In this document: piece by piece, positions 45,286-58,470 of the stretch | Layout of the letters: each line of letters begins with the position of its first letter | Numbering within the stretch: the stretch's first letter is position 1 | Source of the DNA: Erythroxylum novogranatense | Lineage: Eukaryota; Streptophyta; Magnoliopsida; Malpighiales; Erythroxylaceae | Assembly (NCBI GenBank): GCA_029891385.1 | Contig: CM057226.1 | Coordinates: forward strand, 13,447,225-13,511,224 | Length of the DNA: 64,000 nt | Direction of reading: 5' to 3' | The notes under the pieces: model-generated | Seen by the model: the letters and a program-made list of their open reading frames with translations, nothing else | What the model was told of the DNA's origin: nothing | The model's database searches: none | Translations under genes and position numbers: made by a program

Positions 45286-46017
45286 CAACATAGTATGCAA
45301 AGCTTGATATAAGAACCAGAACGAAGAATTGCAGCCTTGTGACGCCTCCTTTACGTCTAATCTCAACTTCATGCAGTGCCCTACAACAGAATTGTTAGAG
45401 AAAAGGCTGTTTCTTCTAGTCTGATCAACAGATACAAGAAGAATATAGATAACATGAAACACCTAAAGAGGGAGACTTGAACCAGATTGGCAGGCCACCA
45501 CATGTAAGGCGAATCAACCAGGAATTTTCGGAATATTCCAGCCCAACCAAACCCAAGCAGCTGAATGCACGTGGTAAACAAAAATCAGTGCATTGCTGAG
45601 AGTGGCAGATTTAACGGAGTATTCAGTGCAACTCTAAGAAAGAAGCAGCTTCTATAAATAAGGTTATCATGGTATTGCTAGTTCTCTTCACTAGGAACAC
45701 CCCTTCTAATAGGGAGGTTTAGTTATAAACTTATAATCCGTTATTTCTTTATTGCATTACATGCTCTACATGGCATACCGCATACCAAGAAAAAAACATT
45801 TAATTTAAAGGTTCTGCAAGTTAGACAATGAGTAAACATAGTTTGTTGGAAGGTAGCTAGGCTACAAAACTCACCTGGGTAGATTGCGTTAACATCATGG
45901 CTGCCATTAAATGTATCCTGCGATGATAAAATGCTTTGACAGTAGTAATGATACCTACTGCATATACACGATTGGATCCTGCATTTGCAATTATCGTGAT
46001 GAGAACGTGTTCTTTTA

Positions 46018-46127
46018 GGTTGAACGGCCCTGGATTCAGTGAAAATGACCATTTTGTTCCTGGAACTCGATAGGTTGAACGGCCCTGGATTCAGTGAAAA
46101 TGACCATTTTGTTCCTGGAACTCGATA
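46018..46127 (-). repeat. 55-bp tandem duplication inside OPT exon 2
   Basis: Two perfect 55-bp copies, 46018-46072 and 46073-46127, each contain the codons for GTKWSFSLNPGPFN. Because 55 is not a multiple of three, the frame after the first copy is shifted. After the second copy the normal continuation (KEHVLITI) lies in another frame. The product would be truncated or nonsense after the NPG motif. Confidence 0.92.
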
Positions 46128-46809
46128 TGATTTGGTTGGTAATGATGCTTCCATAAACTTCCCTGCTGGAAGTACTAAAATCTGAGCTATAACTGATGAC
46201 ACGGATATTGGATTCTGACGATAACCAAAGAACTGATTCAGTAATGCCAAAGAAGCACAAGCCATGATTCCCAAAACCCATGTTCGAAATGTCAAGCATG
46301 GGGTTTTTGGATCGTCTGCAATTGGAACTGTGAGTCTCACTTGTTCGATTGGTGAGTCATTTATCTCTAGTGAAAAAAAGAAAGAAATAATCTTATATCA
46401 GTAAATATATAATAAAAGTATATATAGAAATACTTGTTAAGATATTGCAGGAAAGAACTAAGTTTTAACTGCGGAAATTTGCCCCATTATTACAATTTTC
46501 AAGTTCCACAAAGACAGAAGCCGAAGTTCTAATATAATTTTTTCTCACCAATATTGTTGTTGTTGTTGTTGTTACACAATCAATTAAATATTTGTTAGAA
46601 GCCGAAGCCGAAGGTTTGCAATGAAGACAGTTGCAGGTAAGAATGAAGAACTGTAACTTATTTTAGGTGTATACAAAAAGAAAGTTAAAAGTAGAATACC
46701 AGTCTCAAGGTTCTTTCCCTCGTTCAATGGATTAAGCTCGTAAGGATCCTCCATACCCTTCTGTATATTCATTTTGTAACTCAGACAAATTATACTGCTC
46801 AGCATCAAC

Positions 46810-49800
46810 TATACTTGGAAATATGGGCTCTTAGCTCTCTTTTTGTAGTCCTTTCCTATGCACAGAAAATTAAATGTTTGTGTTGATCGTTTCTGCTTTG
46901 TTTTATGTTGTTTTCATTATCACACAAGTTCGTTCAGGAGAATTTGATTCTTGGAATCTTACATTGTTAGCTGGAAGAAAAAGCCAGTATTGCCATTCTC
47001 ATTAATCAACGTTTTAAAATGTGACATAAATGGGTATAATCAGTTGACATTCTTATGAAGAAATGATATTATGCCAGCTCTTGTCAAACTCTTCGACTTA
47101 TAAAAAATCTGTGTCACGGATTCCTTAATGATGATTGTATATTAGGCGAGCAACTTCTGTAGAGAACTTACCACAAAACTTAAATTACCGATGAAAATAT
47201 AATATTGGATGTTTAACAGATATAAGATTAATTAATTACGATGATATTTAAAAATTGTGAAGAAGTATATTGACTCAATTTTTGTCATCACTAGAAATTA
47301 TTTGATATTTTAGAAATATTTTTAATAACAATATATAATTAAAGAGAATATAAAAGTCATATTTTTATAATTTATAAAATTATTTCAATTTATCAGTTAA
47401 ATACTGTATCATATTTGACCAACATGGTGTAGAGAAGATGATGTTAATCAACTAATGTTTCCATACTCAAATATGCTTTGTAAAAATACGTTTAATGTCT
47501 ATTGTTCAACTTTCACTCAGAATGATACACAAGAACAAGAGAACAATCGGAAAAGAAAGGTCATTTCAATGGATTTATGCAGCATTCATTTGCGGGATTT
47601 GGATAACGTCAGGCGAAATTTTAGTATAGAAAAAGAGATTTAATGTACTTTCCGTATGAATTTATAAAAGTTGTGTGTAACCTTAAACTTGAGTGATTTA
47701 ACATTACAGTTTGCCGTTTCCCAATAAAATTGATCTAAACTCAAAATCCTCTTATACTCTAATGTCAATAAATGTTACTTCCAAACAGTCAGGCAGCAGC
47801 CGCAGCAGAACAGCAGAAAATAATAACAATATTGTGTAAAAGGTGACCTCATAAATAAACTTTCAAAGTTACATGGGTTGATTTGATGGTAGAAACATGT
47901 ATATACGTATGTCTGGTGGCAAATTCAGCGAGTCTAGATCTCTTGTCTAATATTATGGTATTTTATTATGTCCAATAAATTTATATGAATCTCGTGTAAG
48001 TCTTGCGTAATTTTCGCAAAATAAATAGCTGAAATTTTATAAGATAGAATAAGACAAGATAATATTAGATAAAAGATATTATCCCAAATCCAGCTTGATG
48101 GGTCGATGTTCAACAATGGCTTGACTAGTTAAAGACAGTATACTCTTCTGTTTCTTGTACGAGGTCTAAACGGATGAGACAACGAGATGATATTGCGGAT
48201 TGGAATAACAAAGAATAAGGAATGGTCACGAAGATTTGGAATTGACGCAATCTTACAATCCATGACGACTGCTTCAAATCCTTTTTCGAGTTAAATGCAC
48301 GAGTATAATGTTTCAAATGTATACCTTAATCTTTTAATATTTGAACTTAATACTTACAATTTTATATTTGGAATCATTAGATTTCATTGGCTTTCATGAA
48401 TTCCAAATAAACTCTGGATTAATCTTCTTAATTACGATCGAGTTTAATTAAATCCTATTGCATTAATTTAATTAACGGACAAACTTTTTTACACTAAATC
48501 ATTTGAAGCCTAAGTTTAACATATTTATGTTCAATATTCAAACATAAGCAAGAATTGACTTTCACGTAAGTAAGTAATAATTTTATATTTACATAATATT
48601 TAATATTTAAAAGGTAAATCTTTGAGTAATTATTAAAGTTATTCTTTTGTTACTAAAATGTCACGAATTTAAATCACAGAAATAGCTTTTTTGTAAAATA
48701 TAAAGAAAACGTTGCTTATGATTGATATTCTTCTACAGACCCTCTTGAAACAGGGAACTTTATGCGTTGGGATTGTTGTTATAACATTTGATATTTTATA
48801 TTAAAAAGTTTATAAATGTGAAGAATGATTAGTAAGATCATAACCTATCATTAATATACAGTTCTTAATATTTTAAAACATTTGTTTCAAAATTAAAACT
48901 GTGATTTAGGAATATTAACCTCTTTGACATATTGATAGCTGTGGTTATATAATTAATATTTTCAAAGTCCATGTGATTATTGAACTCTCCAAAGGAATGT
49001 CTTTCAAAGTCTATCACGACAAAAGAAAAACGTTGTGTTGAACAGATGCTATTAGCTGGTGTAGCTGATTAATCTTTGGAGGCCCAAACAAGTTCAATAA
49101 GCCCCGTTTGTCCGATTAGTATTTACATCCCAATTAAGGGCCAACAGAGTCTTTCTTTCCTGACGAAGATCTCACTTGGATTACAACAGAGCCGTTTGGC
49201 CAAGTAGTTGTAACTCTCTCTTCTTTCATAAGAGAACTTGCACTCATCGCTTGGATTGATACATATGATATTTGCCTATAACACATACTTAAATGCAAGA
49301 TTTGATAAAGCAAACACGTGAAAGAGAGAGGTGAATTGTATGCGAAAAAAACAAAAATTTGTAAGTTATTTTTAATTCGTATAATGACAAGAGCCGTTAA
49401 AAATTAAATCAATAAGAGTTTGTCATATAATAGTAGTCTGTTAAAATATGAGTCTTGTTAAAACAATAAAGAAGTTGCTTGTTAAAATGAAAGGAACCGC
49501 TAGCAAGTTAAAAATAGAAAGAACATATTATAAAAATGAATGGACTTTTTGCTAAAATGAACATATGCAAAATATAATGCGGAAATATAAAAGATAAAGA
49601 GAGAGAGACGAATGACTCATTCAATTTATATTGGTTTGACTTACAATTCAAGCTTATGTCTAGTCTTCAAATATTTAACTTAAGTGTTTCACTATAAAAT
49701 CAAGTAATAATTTGACGAGTCTCTCTAAGCTTATAAGTTAATATTTTTCAAGATTCTTCAATCTTTCACACAAGTAGTATTTCACTAGTTTCTACAAGCT

Positions 49801-50509
49801 CTCAAATAAAAATGAGATTTGCCAATAATCTCTTTCAACAAAATTTCACTTTCTAATGCGCAAGAGAATTTTTTACAAAGATATCACTTTCAAGAATGTA
49901 TATACTTTTATTGAGTTTTGACAATATAGCTTCTCAAACTTATGTATCATTTCATTGTTGTTCATAGTTACATTGGATTTTCCTTAAATAGTCAATTTTT
50001 TCAACTAGCCGTTGCTTCATCTTACATCCTTAGTCAACTAAATAGATTTAAATCTGAATAATTTTGATGTTATATTTGTCAAAAAGATATTTCAATAATC
50101 ACGTGGTTAATATACACCTTTTCTAATTAGTGGGATCCTTTTGAATAAACCATTAATAATAAGGTAAGTTCGTAACTCGTGATCTTAGCGGATGATAATA
50201 ATATTCAGTCAGCTTCTTAGTAACTAGGGTGTTTGAGTTTTGGACATTGAGATTTGAGAGAATTCTTTCTCTTTCTGGCATTTTGTCTCAGTCTTATCTT
50301 TATTATTATAACAAAATATTACTTCTATTTCTAACGTGTGTTTTTTTTTTTTTGGTAGGTTATCTTTCAACTCAACCTCACTAACAACTCTATAGGCAAC
50401 CCTAGCCCTAAAACTTGCATTTAGGATACCCTCCTCTATTTTCTTTAACTATATATACATGTCAGGTTGTACATTTGCATGTGAACCTGACCACACTGTC
50501 CACAAGTTA
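46810..50509. other. Gene-poor AT-rich region upstream of the OPT pseudogene
   Basis: I see no ORF resembling a known protein, no tRNA-like cloverleaf and no LTR pair. It would contain the OPT promoter (minus strand, just above 46808), but no specific element can be named. Confidence 0.6.
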
Positions 50510-50520
50510 TATACTACTTT

Positions 50521-50551
50521 ATATATATGTGTGTGTATATATATACACAGA
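50521..50551. repeat. AT/GT microsatellite
   Basis: Short TATATATATGTGTGTGTATATATATA run, a simple repeat. Confidence 0.85.
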
Positions 50552-53462
50552 GAGATTACAGAAAACGTTTTGTTCTTTGAAGTTTGAACACAACTTCAGT
50601 CTGCTTATTGTTGATCGCATTGCTATTAATATAAGCTCAGTTGTTGATACAAACAACAACAGGCCCTATCTCTCTCTAGACAAACATACATAAAGAAACC
50701 TGTCAACTACCTGAGGATTAGGCACCTAATATGGCAGCCTACCTAAAACTTATAATCAAACGGCCAGCATCTAAGCTCGAATCCAAATAATATATTCCAA
50801 GTCCACACAATTATTTGTTACAATATATCATCTGTAAGCTTGGCAGTAATGTTAAGTGACAGCAACACAATATTTGCGGTGTGGAAAGTAAGAAATGGGA
50901 TTTCTGGACCCCAAGTATCACATGCACACCACGTGTCATGCTGTAGTGCCGACATTAGATCAATGGTTTTGATACCATTGACAAATAAAATTAGGGTAAG
51001 GACTAAGGACCACTCCATTGTAGTACTGCCCTAGTTCCTCAAAAGAAATGTACGTACACATGGAGGATGCATGTGCCTTGGTGTGTCACACACACCCCTA
51101 TGTATGGAGCTTTGTGGATAGGCTTCGTTTTCTGTTTATAATCAATATGAATCCGCTAACTTTGAAAAGGGTTTGATTATCTTATGGTTAATTAATTCAC
51201 GGGCTTCAAATTAAATTAAAGTTAGAGAGGTTAATCAAGGAATTTTTATAAAGATTGACAGCTTAATTGCTCTGTTCTCATAATAATTAATCTATTGATC
51301 AAAAGGTGTTTATCATGCTATTTCATTTTCATATAGCATAATTAAGCAACAAGATTTGTAGTTTCACTTCCTTTATTAACATTAGGAAATGCTACAGATG
51401 AAGTGATGATAACTTGATCAGCGATCAGATTTGGTCCATGAATTTGAGGTAATGAATAAGGAAATTAGAATATAAAATGAGGGAAGGAAATAAAGAACAA
51501 AAACATGAAACATCGGTTTTATAGGTTTCTATCAATAAGGATTAAAAACATGAAATAATAATCTTTCAACTTAACCACTAACTTCAACATCACAAGCAGG
51601 ATAGAGCTATGAGGTTGTGGGTCGTCGTCGACTTTGGATAGCAAGAGAAGCTGTCCAAAGGCAAGAGAAAGCAGACAACAAATTGATAAAAATAAACATC
51701 AGAATAAAAGGTTGCACACCTCAATCATGTTGACGGGGACATCACTATATTGCTCGTTTTTTTGATAATGCCGTTTGGAGCAAGAAACAGACATATTTAT
51801 AAATTGTTTTGTCTTTGTAATCACAGCATCATGAAGAAGATGATTGTTTTCTTGTAAGGTTGATTTATTCGGTTTTCAGCCGTGATTCAAGTAAGGTATA
51901 GTATTACTTCAAGAGAACAAATTAAAATTATATTATTGAATCCAAAACTTAGGATGAGACCCGTAACTGAATAAATTTCATATAAGGTAAATCAATTATT
52001 TAATGATTTGTATGCATTTAATCTTCTTAAATAATGTTATTAAGGTTAAGATTAAATTTTCTCAAAAAAAATTAAGTTTAAAATCTTTCGATAGAAAAAT
52101 TATTTATAATAAATAATATTACAAAAAACTCGATTCAACTGCTCCAATTATTCCTAAGTTTTGTATAAAATGAGGCACAGATGCCGTACTAATTTTAATG
52201 TGTTTATAAATTAATTTGAATACCATTTTACTACAAAATTCTAAAATTTTCAGATATGTTATTTGCAATAGTAATCTTGAGTTAAATATACGTACCTGTT
52301 ACAGACATGAAGAATAATAGTTGCTGTGCTAAAATATATTATTAACTATATAATAACATGTCCTTTTCATGATAATTGACGGCTTTTAATGTGTTAAACT
52401 TTTCATTATACCTTAACATACAAGTAAGGAGACTCTATGATATTACTAATTATTCTGTCATTTAAGTGTTATTAGAATGATTTAATTTCATATTAAATCC
52501 TTAATTTGGTATGTTATTACATCTTTTATACTTATAAACGACGTCAGATCCTCTGTCTCCAATATCCTGTTACAACCTTATTTTTGTCATAAAATGTCCC
52601 AAATATTATATTCCAACCTTATTTCCGCGACGTTGTTTTATGTATAAACAGATATGACACAACTTTGTTTTAGATCGGAACATAGTATATGATAATTAGA
52701 ACAAAGAATCTGAACCCCTTATAAACCGTATATTCCCTTCTCTTATGTTTTTAATGAGAAACAAAATAAAGTTTGAGAGAGTCGTAATCAATTTGAGTGT
52801 ACATTTCATATTTATGGAAACGCAATAAATAGCGTACGACCAGTAAATATCCTTCAACACGCTTATATTGATTTATGGTATTTACTTTTCAATACTGTCC
52901 AATATAGCTGTATGAACGATAATTAATTAGTGGCACTTTGTGTAATTCCCCCCTTTAGGATGATATTGATAATTAAAATAAAGGCGCATTAATATAAGGA
53001 AAACAATGTGTTGTATATCATTTATGACGTACTTATATCTTACATGAAATACATATACATTGTTATTTTGCATGCAGCTATATATACAGCTATGTGTTCA
53101 TATGATTTCATCTCCAACAACATTAGGTAGTCTTTGACAATGCTAGCTTTGTAGGGTGCATCGTAATGTAAAATAATGAGTACATGCATAGGGCGCATGC
53201 CAGCTGAGATCATGTCTCGACCTTAAAAAGTAGAACGTGGTGAGCTGGTAATGGCAGTTGCCTTGTTTTGTTTTGCAGTATAATTTAATGTAAGAGTACG
53301 TACCAAGGTGATTGGAGGACAAAGACGTTTGTACACATTTTGCAGTAATGTAAGATCTTATTGAAGAAAACCTTTAGTTTGTTTTCCCTCATGAAGACGT
53401 CTAGATCCCCGACGTTAACATAAATAAATTGGTTTTTAAGTCTATTGGTTGGTATGGTATCG
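50552..53462. other. Gene-poor intergenic region
   Basis: AT-rich sequence without recognisable genes. A G-box-like CACGTG lies in ACCACGTGTCATG near 50930, inside a GC-richer 200-bp patch (50840-51040) that is open on both strands but matches no family I recognise. Confidence 0.5.
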
Positions 53463-53471
53463 TCTTGTTCA

Positions 53472-53860
53472 TAGTTTTGAAATTCGGACCGAATCGGTCG
53501 GACCGACCGGTTCGATCGGTGACCAGTCGATAGTCCGATCTGATTTATGCCCCAAAATTGGTCTTCAATTGATCCGGTGTGAACAGGTCAAAATCGGTCA
53601 ATTGACCAGTTTTTGACCGGTCGGATCGGTCCGGTTGGATCGGTTCGATAATTTTTTTTATTTTTTATTTTTTATTATTTTATTTTATTTTTATTTTTTG
53701 AATTTTTAAATTTTTTTAAATATTATATATAATTAAATATAATTATTGCATAACTATTATGTCACATCGGTTCGATCGGTGGTTGAACCGGTCAAACTGA
53801 TTAAACCGATAATCAGTAAGATCACCTGTTCAATGACCGGTCTGAATTTCAGAACATTGA
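53472..53860. mobile_element. MITE with CGGACCGGT-rich ends (Mutator-like)
   Basis: The left end TAGTTTTGAAATTCGGACCG and the reverse complement of the right end (TCAATGTTCTGAAATTCAGACCG) are similar inverted repeats. The flanks TCTTGTTCA (53463-53471) and TCTTGTTGA (53861-53869) form a 9-bp duplication with one mismatch, the length typical of Mutator-like elements. The ends are full of GACCGGT/GATCGGT words and the core is A/T low complexity. There is no ORF. Confidence 0.72.
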
Positions 53861-54239
53861 TCTTGTTGAATTCTCCTATAGTTGTTATTAATTAAATTTC
53901 TGGTTTAGTTCTTCAAGGCAGTACCTTATCGTGTTGACTGGGAAGGAGAAATCCAAGTCCAATACGAAGATTATGCATGTGAGTCACTTTTATAACAATG
54001 CTGTACATGTAAGCTCTGACGTACCAATTGGTTGGTATCATTGTATTTTAGATAAGAGAGTTAGAATACGTTTGGTTTATCGTTTTCAACATGAAAGAAA
54101 TAGAATAATTAATCTTAAAATAGAAAAGCTAAGCAATATAATAAAATAAGTATTATTTTATTTAATTTACTGATAAATTTTTTATGTTAATGTTTAGTTT
54201 GAAAATATAAAATTAAAATAATAAAAATAACTAAAATCA

Positions 54240-54470
54240 AATTATTATTATTATTACAACTACTTATTTATTTATTTATTTATTTATTATTATTATTATT
54301 AAATTCTTTATTATTATTAATTTTCTTCTTCTCCTTATTATTATTATTATTATTATTAATTTTATTAGTTAAATTAATTATATTTAATTATATTGTTGTT
54401 ATTATATTTATTTTATTATTAATTTTCTTCTTCTTATTATTATTAACTTCTTTATTATTATAAATTTTGA
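54240..54470. repeat. TTA/TTAT-rich low-complexity tract
   Basis: Interrupted runs of TTA and TTTA across about 230 bp. Similar in character to 37515-38010 but separate from it. Confidence 0.85.
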
Positions 54471-54501
54471 AAATGAAAAATGCATGATGGAGTGAAGGAT
54501 A

Positions 54502-55024
54502 AAAAAGTCATAGACTGACTTTGTTTTAGAATAGCTAAAGATAGGTGGGGATAATCATTAGCTATTGCTGAAAGTTAAGGAATATCCAATCTTAGGATTA
54601 GGTATTATGTGTATTTTGGCCTAATAAAACAAATGAATAATTAAGTTTTAAGAATACATCAGGAATAAAATACCTATTCCGTTAAACTAGACATGCCATT
54701 AATGTTTGAATCAAAGAAAATTTTAAAATTTTAGTTTAAAGAAGGACTAGTATTAAAAAGTCATGAACAAATGACTTTATTCTTGAAATAGCTAAAGACA
54801 GGTAAGGATAGTCATTAGATATTGCGAAAGTTAAAGAATATTTAATCTTAGGATTAGGTATTCGTGTATTTTAGTCTAATGTGTATTTTAGTCTAATAAA
54901 ATAAATGAATAATTAAGTTTTAAGAATACATCAGAATAGAATATCTATTTCATTGAACCAAACATGTCATTAATGTTTGGATCAAAGAAAATCTTAAATT
55001 TTAGTTTAACATAGGACTAATATT
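54502..55024. repeat. Diverged tandem duplication, about 253-bp period
   Basis: Copy 1 (54502-54754) and copy 2 (54755-55024) share AAAAAGTCAT, AATAGCTAAAGA, CTTAGGATTAGGTATT, AATGAATAATTAAGTTTTAAG and CATTAATGTTTG in the same order. Copy 2 carries an extra internal repeat of GTGTATTTTAGTCTAAT. The copies differ by many substitutions, so the duplication is old. Confidence 0.85.
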
Positions 55025-57349
55025 AGCAATGTTTTAAAAATCGGACGTTAAACTAATAAAACAAGAGGCTTAAGGTTTAAAAGTTTAGCCTCGTAAAATA
55101 AACTAAGATTGAATAAAATTAAAGAATTTGATCTATAATCTAAAGAAATTGACCTTATTTATCGAAAAATTTAAGGTTTAATTAAAATTTTATTAAATAA
55201 AATTAATTAATTAATTTTAGTTTATAAGAACTTATTATTAATTAATAAAGGTTGACCGATTAATTAATAAATTGATCAATTTTAACCACAATAGTTAATA
55301 AATCAAACAAAAAGTTAAAAACCTAACTAAAAGTTAGACATTTGAAGGTTTTACGACTTAAACTGATCGAATTAGTTAAAATTTTTAATTATTAGTGTCA
55401 TTTTAAAATGGTAAAATACATTTTGATTAAAGGTGAAAAAAGAAACTCATCATAATCATTTGTGTTGCAAAGCATTTCTAAGTTAAGGAAATTCTTGTAT
55501 AAATAACGATACATTCCATTTTATTAAACATTGTGATTTATCCTAATCGATCGTTATGATATAAGATGGATTAAACCTTATACCTATAGATTCATGTAGT
55601 CTTATACCGTACGCGGTTGATGTTAGGGTTTGCAGTCTCCTTAAAATGGATTAACCCCAAAAAAACATAACCAATCAAACATTCAACTACAGTTGCAATA
55701 GTCTGTTAAATGAGCATAAAGCATAAAAGTTCATACAAGGCAATCAACAATCTTAATGTCCGGCACAAACGATGGTAGTCTCCTATTTAGTCACATGCTT
55801 CTCATGCAATCATATACATTTTCTTCACGACAACATGAGATTATTAGCAGTAAGTTTATCTTTATGATACATTGAAAATTGCAGTTTAGACTAAGATATC
55901 GATAATGATATTTATTTTGCAAACCAAGTGTCTATAATTTAATTGCATTATCTTGCTAAATGAGTCTAATTAGTAACTTTCATATCCACAAAAATTAAAA
56001 AAAGACAACTAACATATAATTAGGGATAGCCAATTAGGGAAGTCCACAAAAGTAGAAGATGACTCTAATTGATTGTAATGTTAATCGTGATAAATTTTAA
56101 TGTACAAGGTTTTCCGTTTTGTAAGAGTTAGGGGATGATCATTAATTATTCATAAACTCCTTTTTACATTTTACAAAAAGACTAATTAGCTGTTAAATGG
56201 AGAAAGAATTAAGGGTAAATATTTTAATATATCAATTCATTTCTATAGAGCAACAGACAAATCCAACCCTAGGCAAATGCAAGAAGGATACTTGCTCAGA
56301 GCCCAGCTTTATGAAGAATAAATAAGCAATAAAAAGGATCCTATTTTATTTTATTTTGTTCTTTATGAAAATCTTAATTTTTTATAAAGAGCAACAAAAG
56401 GTTCCTGTTTTATCTCTTTTATTTTTTATAAGAGCCCATTTTTTATTATTATAAAGAGAAAAAAAAAGATAAAATAGGAATTTTTTTATTTACCCAGGGC
56501 TATAAAACTTCAGGGCGTGGCAACAGATTGAACCTCTTGTTAGCATTTTTCATGAGAAAAAATTGCAAAAAATTACATTACCCCATGGATTAAATTGAAT
56601 GCAAAAGATTCACTGAAACTCAGTTGCCTAATTTTCAGAAGTTAGGGCACTTGTTTGTAAATAAAAGGTTTACAACAAAAGATGTGTCTGAGACTCAGTC
56701 ATGAGATGAGATGCCTCCTGACTTGGAATCCAGATGGTGACCATATATTGTAACCTTTTTCACAAGAAGTAGATAACCCAACTAACTTTAAACTGTACCT
56801 ATAAAGAAAACTGCAAACAGTACCTGAAAAGAATATCTTTTTCACAAAATTGTCATCTTACTTGTGTGGAAGGTCTGATTTCCTTTCTTTTCACATGAAA
56901 CATTAACCAACATATGTCTATTGATATTTATTATTATTTAGACTAATTTCTTTATCTTTTCAATTTTCCATGGCAGAAGAAAAAGAACCAACTTGTTTGA
57001 AGGGTAAAGAGGTTTTTCTAAGAGATGTATGACAAGGAAACACCTTATAACTAGTTTAGATCACTCGGTTCAAATCTTCTATATTTATAATTATGTATTA
57101 ACTCTGTTTCATATGATCTTATCTACATATTTTTGAGTTTTATATATCTATATAAATGAAATTATATAAAATTCTAAATTATTTGTTGTTGTTGTTATGT
57201 TGAAAAGTGTAAGACACAAAATAACGGAAAATCAGAACTGAAGTGTGATATAGACACCTTTAGTTTTGCTACAAATAACCAATGAAATTATTAGACTTAT
57301 TTTCTTTTTTTTTTTAATAGAAAGATTGCAACTTTATAGCTTTACTTTG
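55025..57349. other. Intergenic region upstream of the kinase gene
   Basis: AT-rich sequence. 55029-55418 has weakly matching ends (AATGTTTTAAAA, and TTTTAAAATGG on the far side), and 56330-56500 has an imperfect inverted repeat around CCTATTTTAT. Both could be small eroded MITEs. No gene is seen. The kinase promoter should lie in its last few hundred bases; a TATA-like TTTATAG is at about 57333. Confidence 0.45.
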
Positions 57350-57350
57350 A

Positions 57351-58470
57351 CTCCTCTCTCTCCGCCCCGCTCTCTACATTTGATAGCCCCACCAGAACTA
57401 GAGGATCAGTTCATCTTTTATACTCTCTCTCTCTTAATCTCTACTTGTTTTGGCCTTTATCCTTTCTCTAGACAAGGGTTATTTGGCTGCTGGAAGCTCT
57501 CTTTCTACAGTGCCTCTCTCCCCCTTTTCACTGCAAAAGCAAAGGTTTCTTCAAGTTCCTGATCCTTCAAGTTAGGTGCTTTTTTTACCCTTCATTGTTT
57601 GCAATTTTCCCCCTCATGGTCCCGCTTTTTTGCGTCTGGATCTCTTCTGTTTGTTTGGATCTATGGTGGGTTTGGCTTAAAGCACTGATTTTTATTATCA
57701 AGATCCGGTTTTTACTGAATTAGCCTTCGATCATGTTCTGTACTTCTCTTACTGGAGCGCTCGGTGTACAAAATCGACTTGATTGACTAATTCTTTACTC
57801 TCTTTTTTTTTCCGGTGGTTCTTGGAATGCTCATCTTGGTTTTATTTTACGGTTTTCAATTGTGTTAGGTGGTTCCGATTTAAATCTTCTTCTTTTACTT
57901 GTTTCAAGGTTTCAGATTCAGTTGGTTGGTTACGGCTTGCAGATTCTCCTCTCTGTTTTTTTTTTCTTCCTGTGGCACCATTTGGTCAATATTTTCATGC
58001 AGTTCTGTTGCTAAACTGTTCTCTCATGAAAAGCAAATTTTTGATCTGAAATTATGTACCATATTGTGCTATTGTATCGTCTTCAAAGTTTGTGTTTTCT
58101 ACTTTTCAGAACAAACCGAAGTTCTTGTCAGCTAATTACCGTTGTTTCTTTGAGATATATGATGACTATATGGTCTGTATTGCTTATTGATTAAGTAGTG
58201 TTTTCTTATCTGACGTTATGTTCTAGTGTGAAGTGCATATTATATGCGTTCATGCTATTTTTAGATTTAAATTACTGTCCTTTTGTATCACTGAATGAGG
58301 GTGCATTACATACTTGATATCTTGAACTTATTATTATATATTTAACAGATTTTCTTACCGATCATTGGGTGGAGGCGCAAGTTGGGCTGCCAAAAGATGA
58401 TCCCAAATGGTTATTGGTGGCAGCAGATTCATTCACTCTGATGTAATTTTGCAACATAGTTTGTCATCTA
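57351..58470 (+). promoter_or_regulatory. Kinase 5' leader with a probable intron
   Basis: A CT-rich patch (57351-57374) and a non-coding stretch follow a weak TATA-like site. A plausible donor GTGCTTTTTT near 57575 and a TTTAACAG acceptor ending at 58349 bound an intron of about 775 bp with T-rich sequence, leaving a 5' UTR of roughly 220 + 121 bases. Leader introns are common in plant AGC-VIII genes. The exact sites need transcript data. Confidence 0.5.
58397..58441 (+). CDS. Upstream ORF (14 codons) in the kinase leader
   Basis: ATG at 58397 starts MIPNGYWWQQIHSL and stops at TGA 58439-58441. The last A of the stop begins a second minimal uORF, ATG TAA (58441-58446). Both lie wholly in the predicted last leader exon, 25-30 bases before the main ATG. 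They could reduce initiation at the kinase start. Conservation is unknown. Confidence 0.45.
   Translation: MIPNGYWWQQIHSL

Larger units (their letters stand above)
38444..46772 (-). pseudogene. Oligopeptide transporter (OPT family) gene, seven exons, disrupted
   Basis: OPT proteins are plasma-membrane proton-coupled carriers with many membrane spans that move small peptides or metal chelates. Exons on the minus strand: 46772 or 46754 to 46700; 46366-45875; 45560-45463; 45380-45286 plus 40225-39743 (one exon split by Copia D); 39663-39414; 39330-39148; 39067-38444. All introns are GT-AG. Visible family blocks are SPIEQVRLTVPI, TFRTWVLGI, LNQFFGYR, the NPGPFN motif, [76 protein letters not shown] (family KIPPR) and LASCPTAPGI. 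Without the insertion and the duplication the exons total about 740 codons, a normal OPT length, so both lesions look recent. It belongs to the OPT clade, not YSL, and resembles OPT1/OPT5-type N-termini. The start codon is uncertain (46754 or 46772). Confidence 0.93.

Noticed and set aside
50818..51034. Overlapping 64-66 aa ORFs on both strands in a GC-richer patch
   Set aside because: No recognisable family, no splice context and mutually exclusive strands; noted only as a patch with a G-box-like CACGTG.
57266..58135. ORFs of 78-98 aa in the kinase leader
   Set aside because: Phe/Ser-rich translations of T- and CT-rich leader and intron sequence, with no homology.
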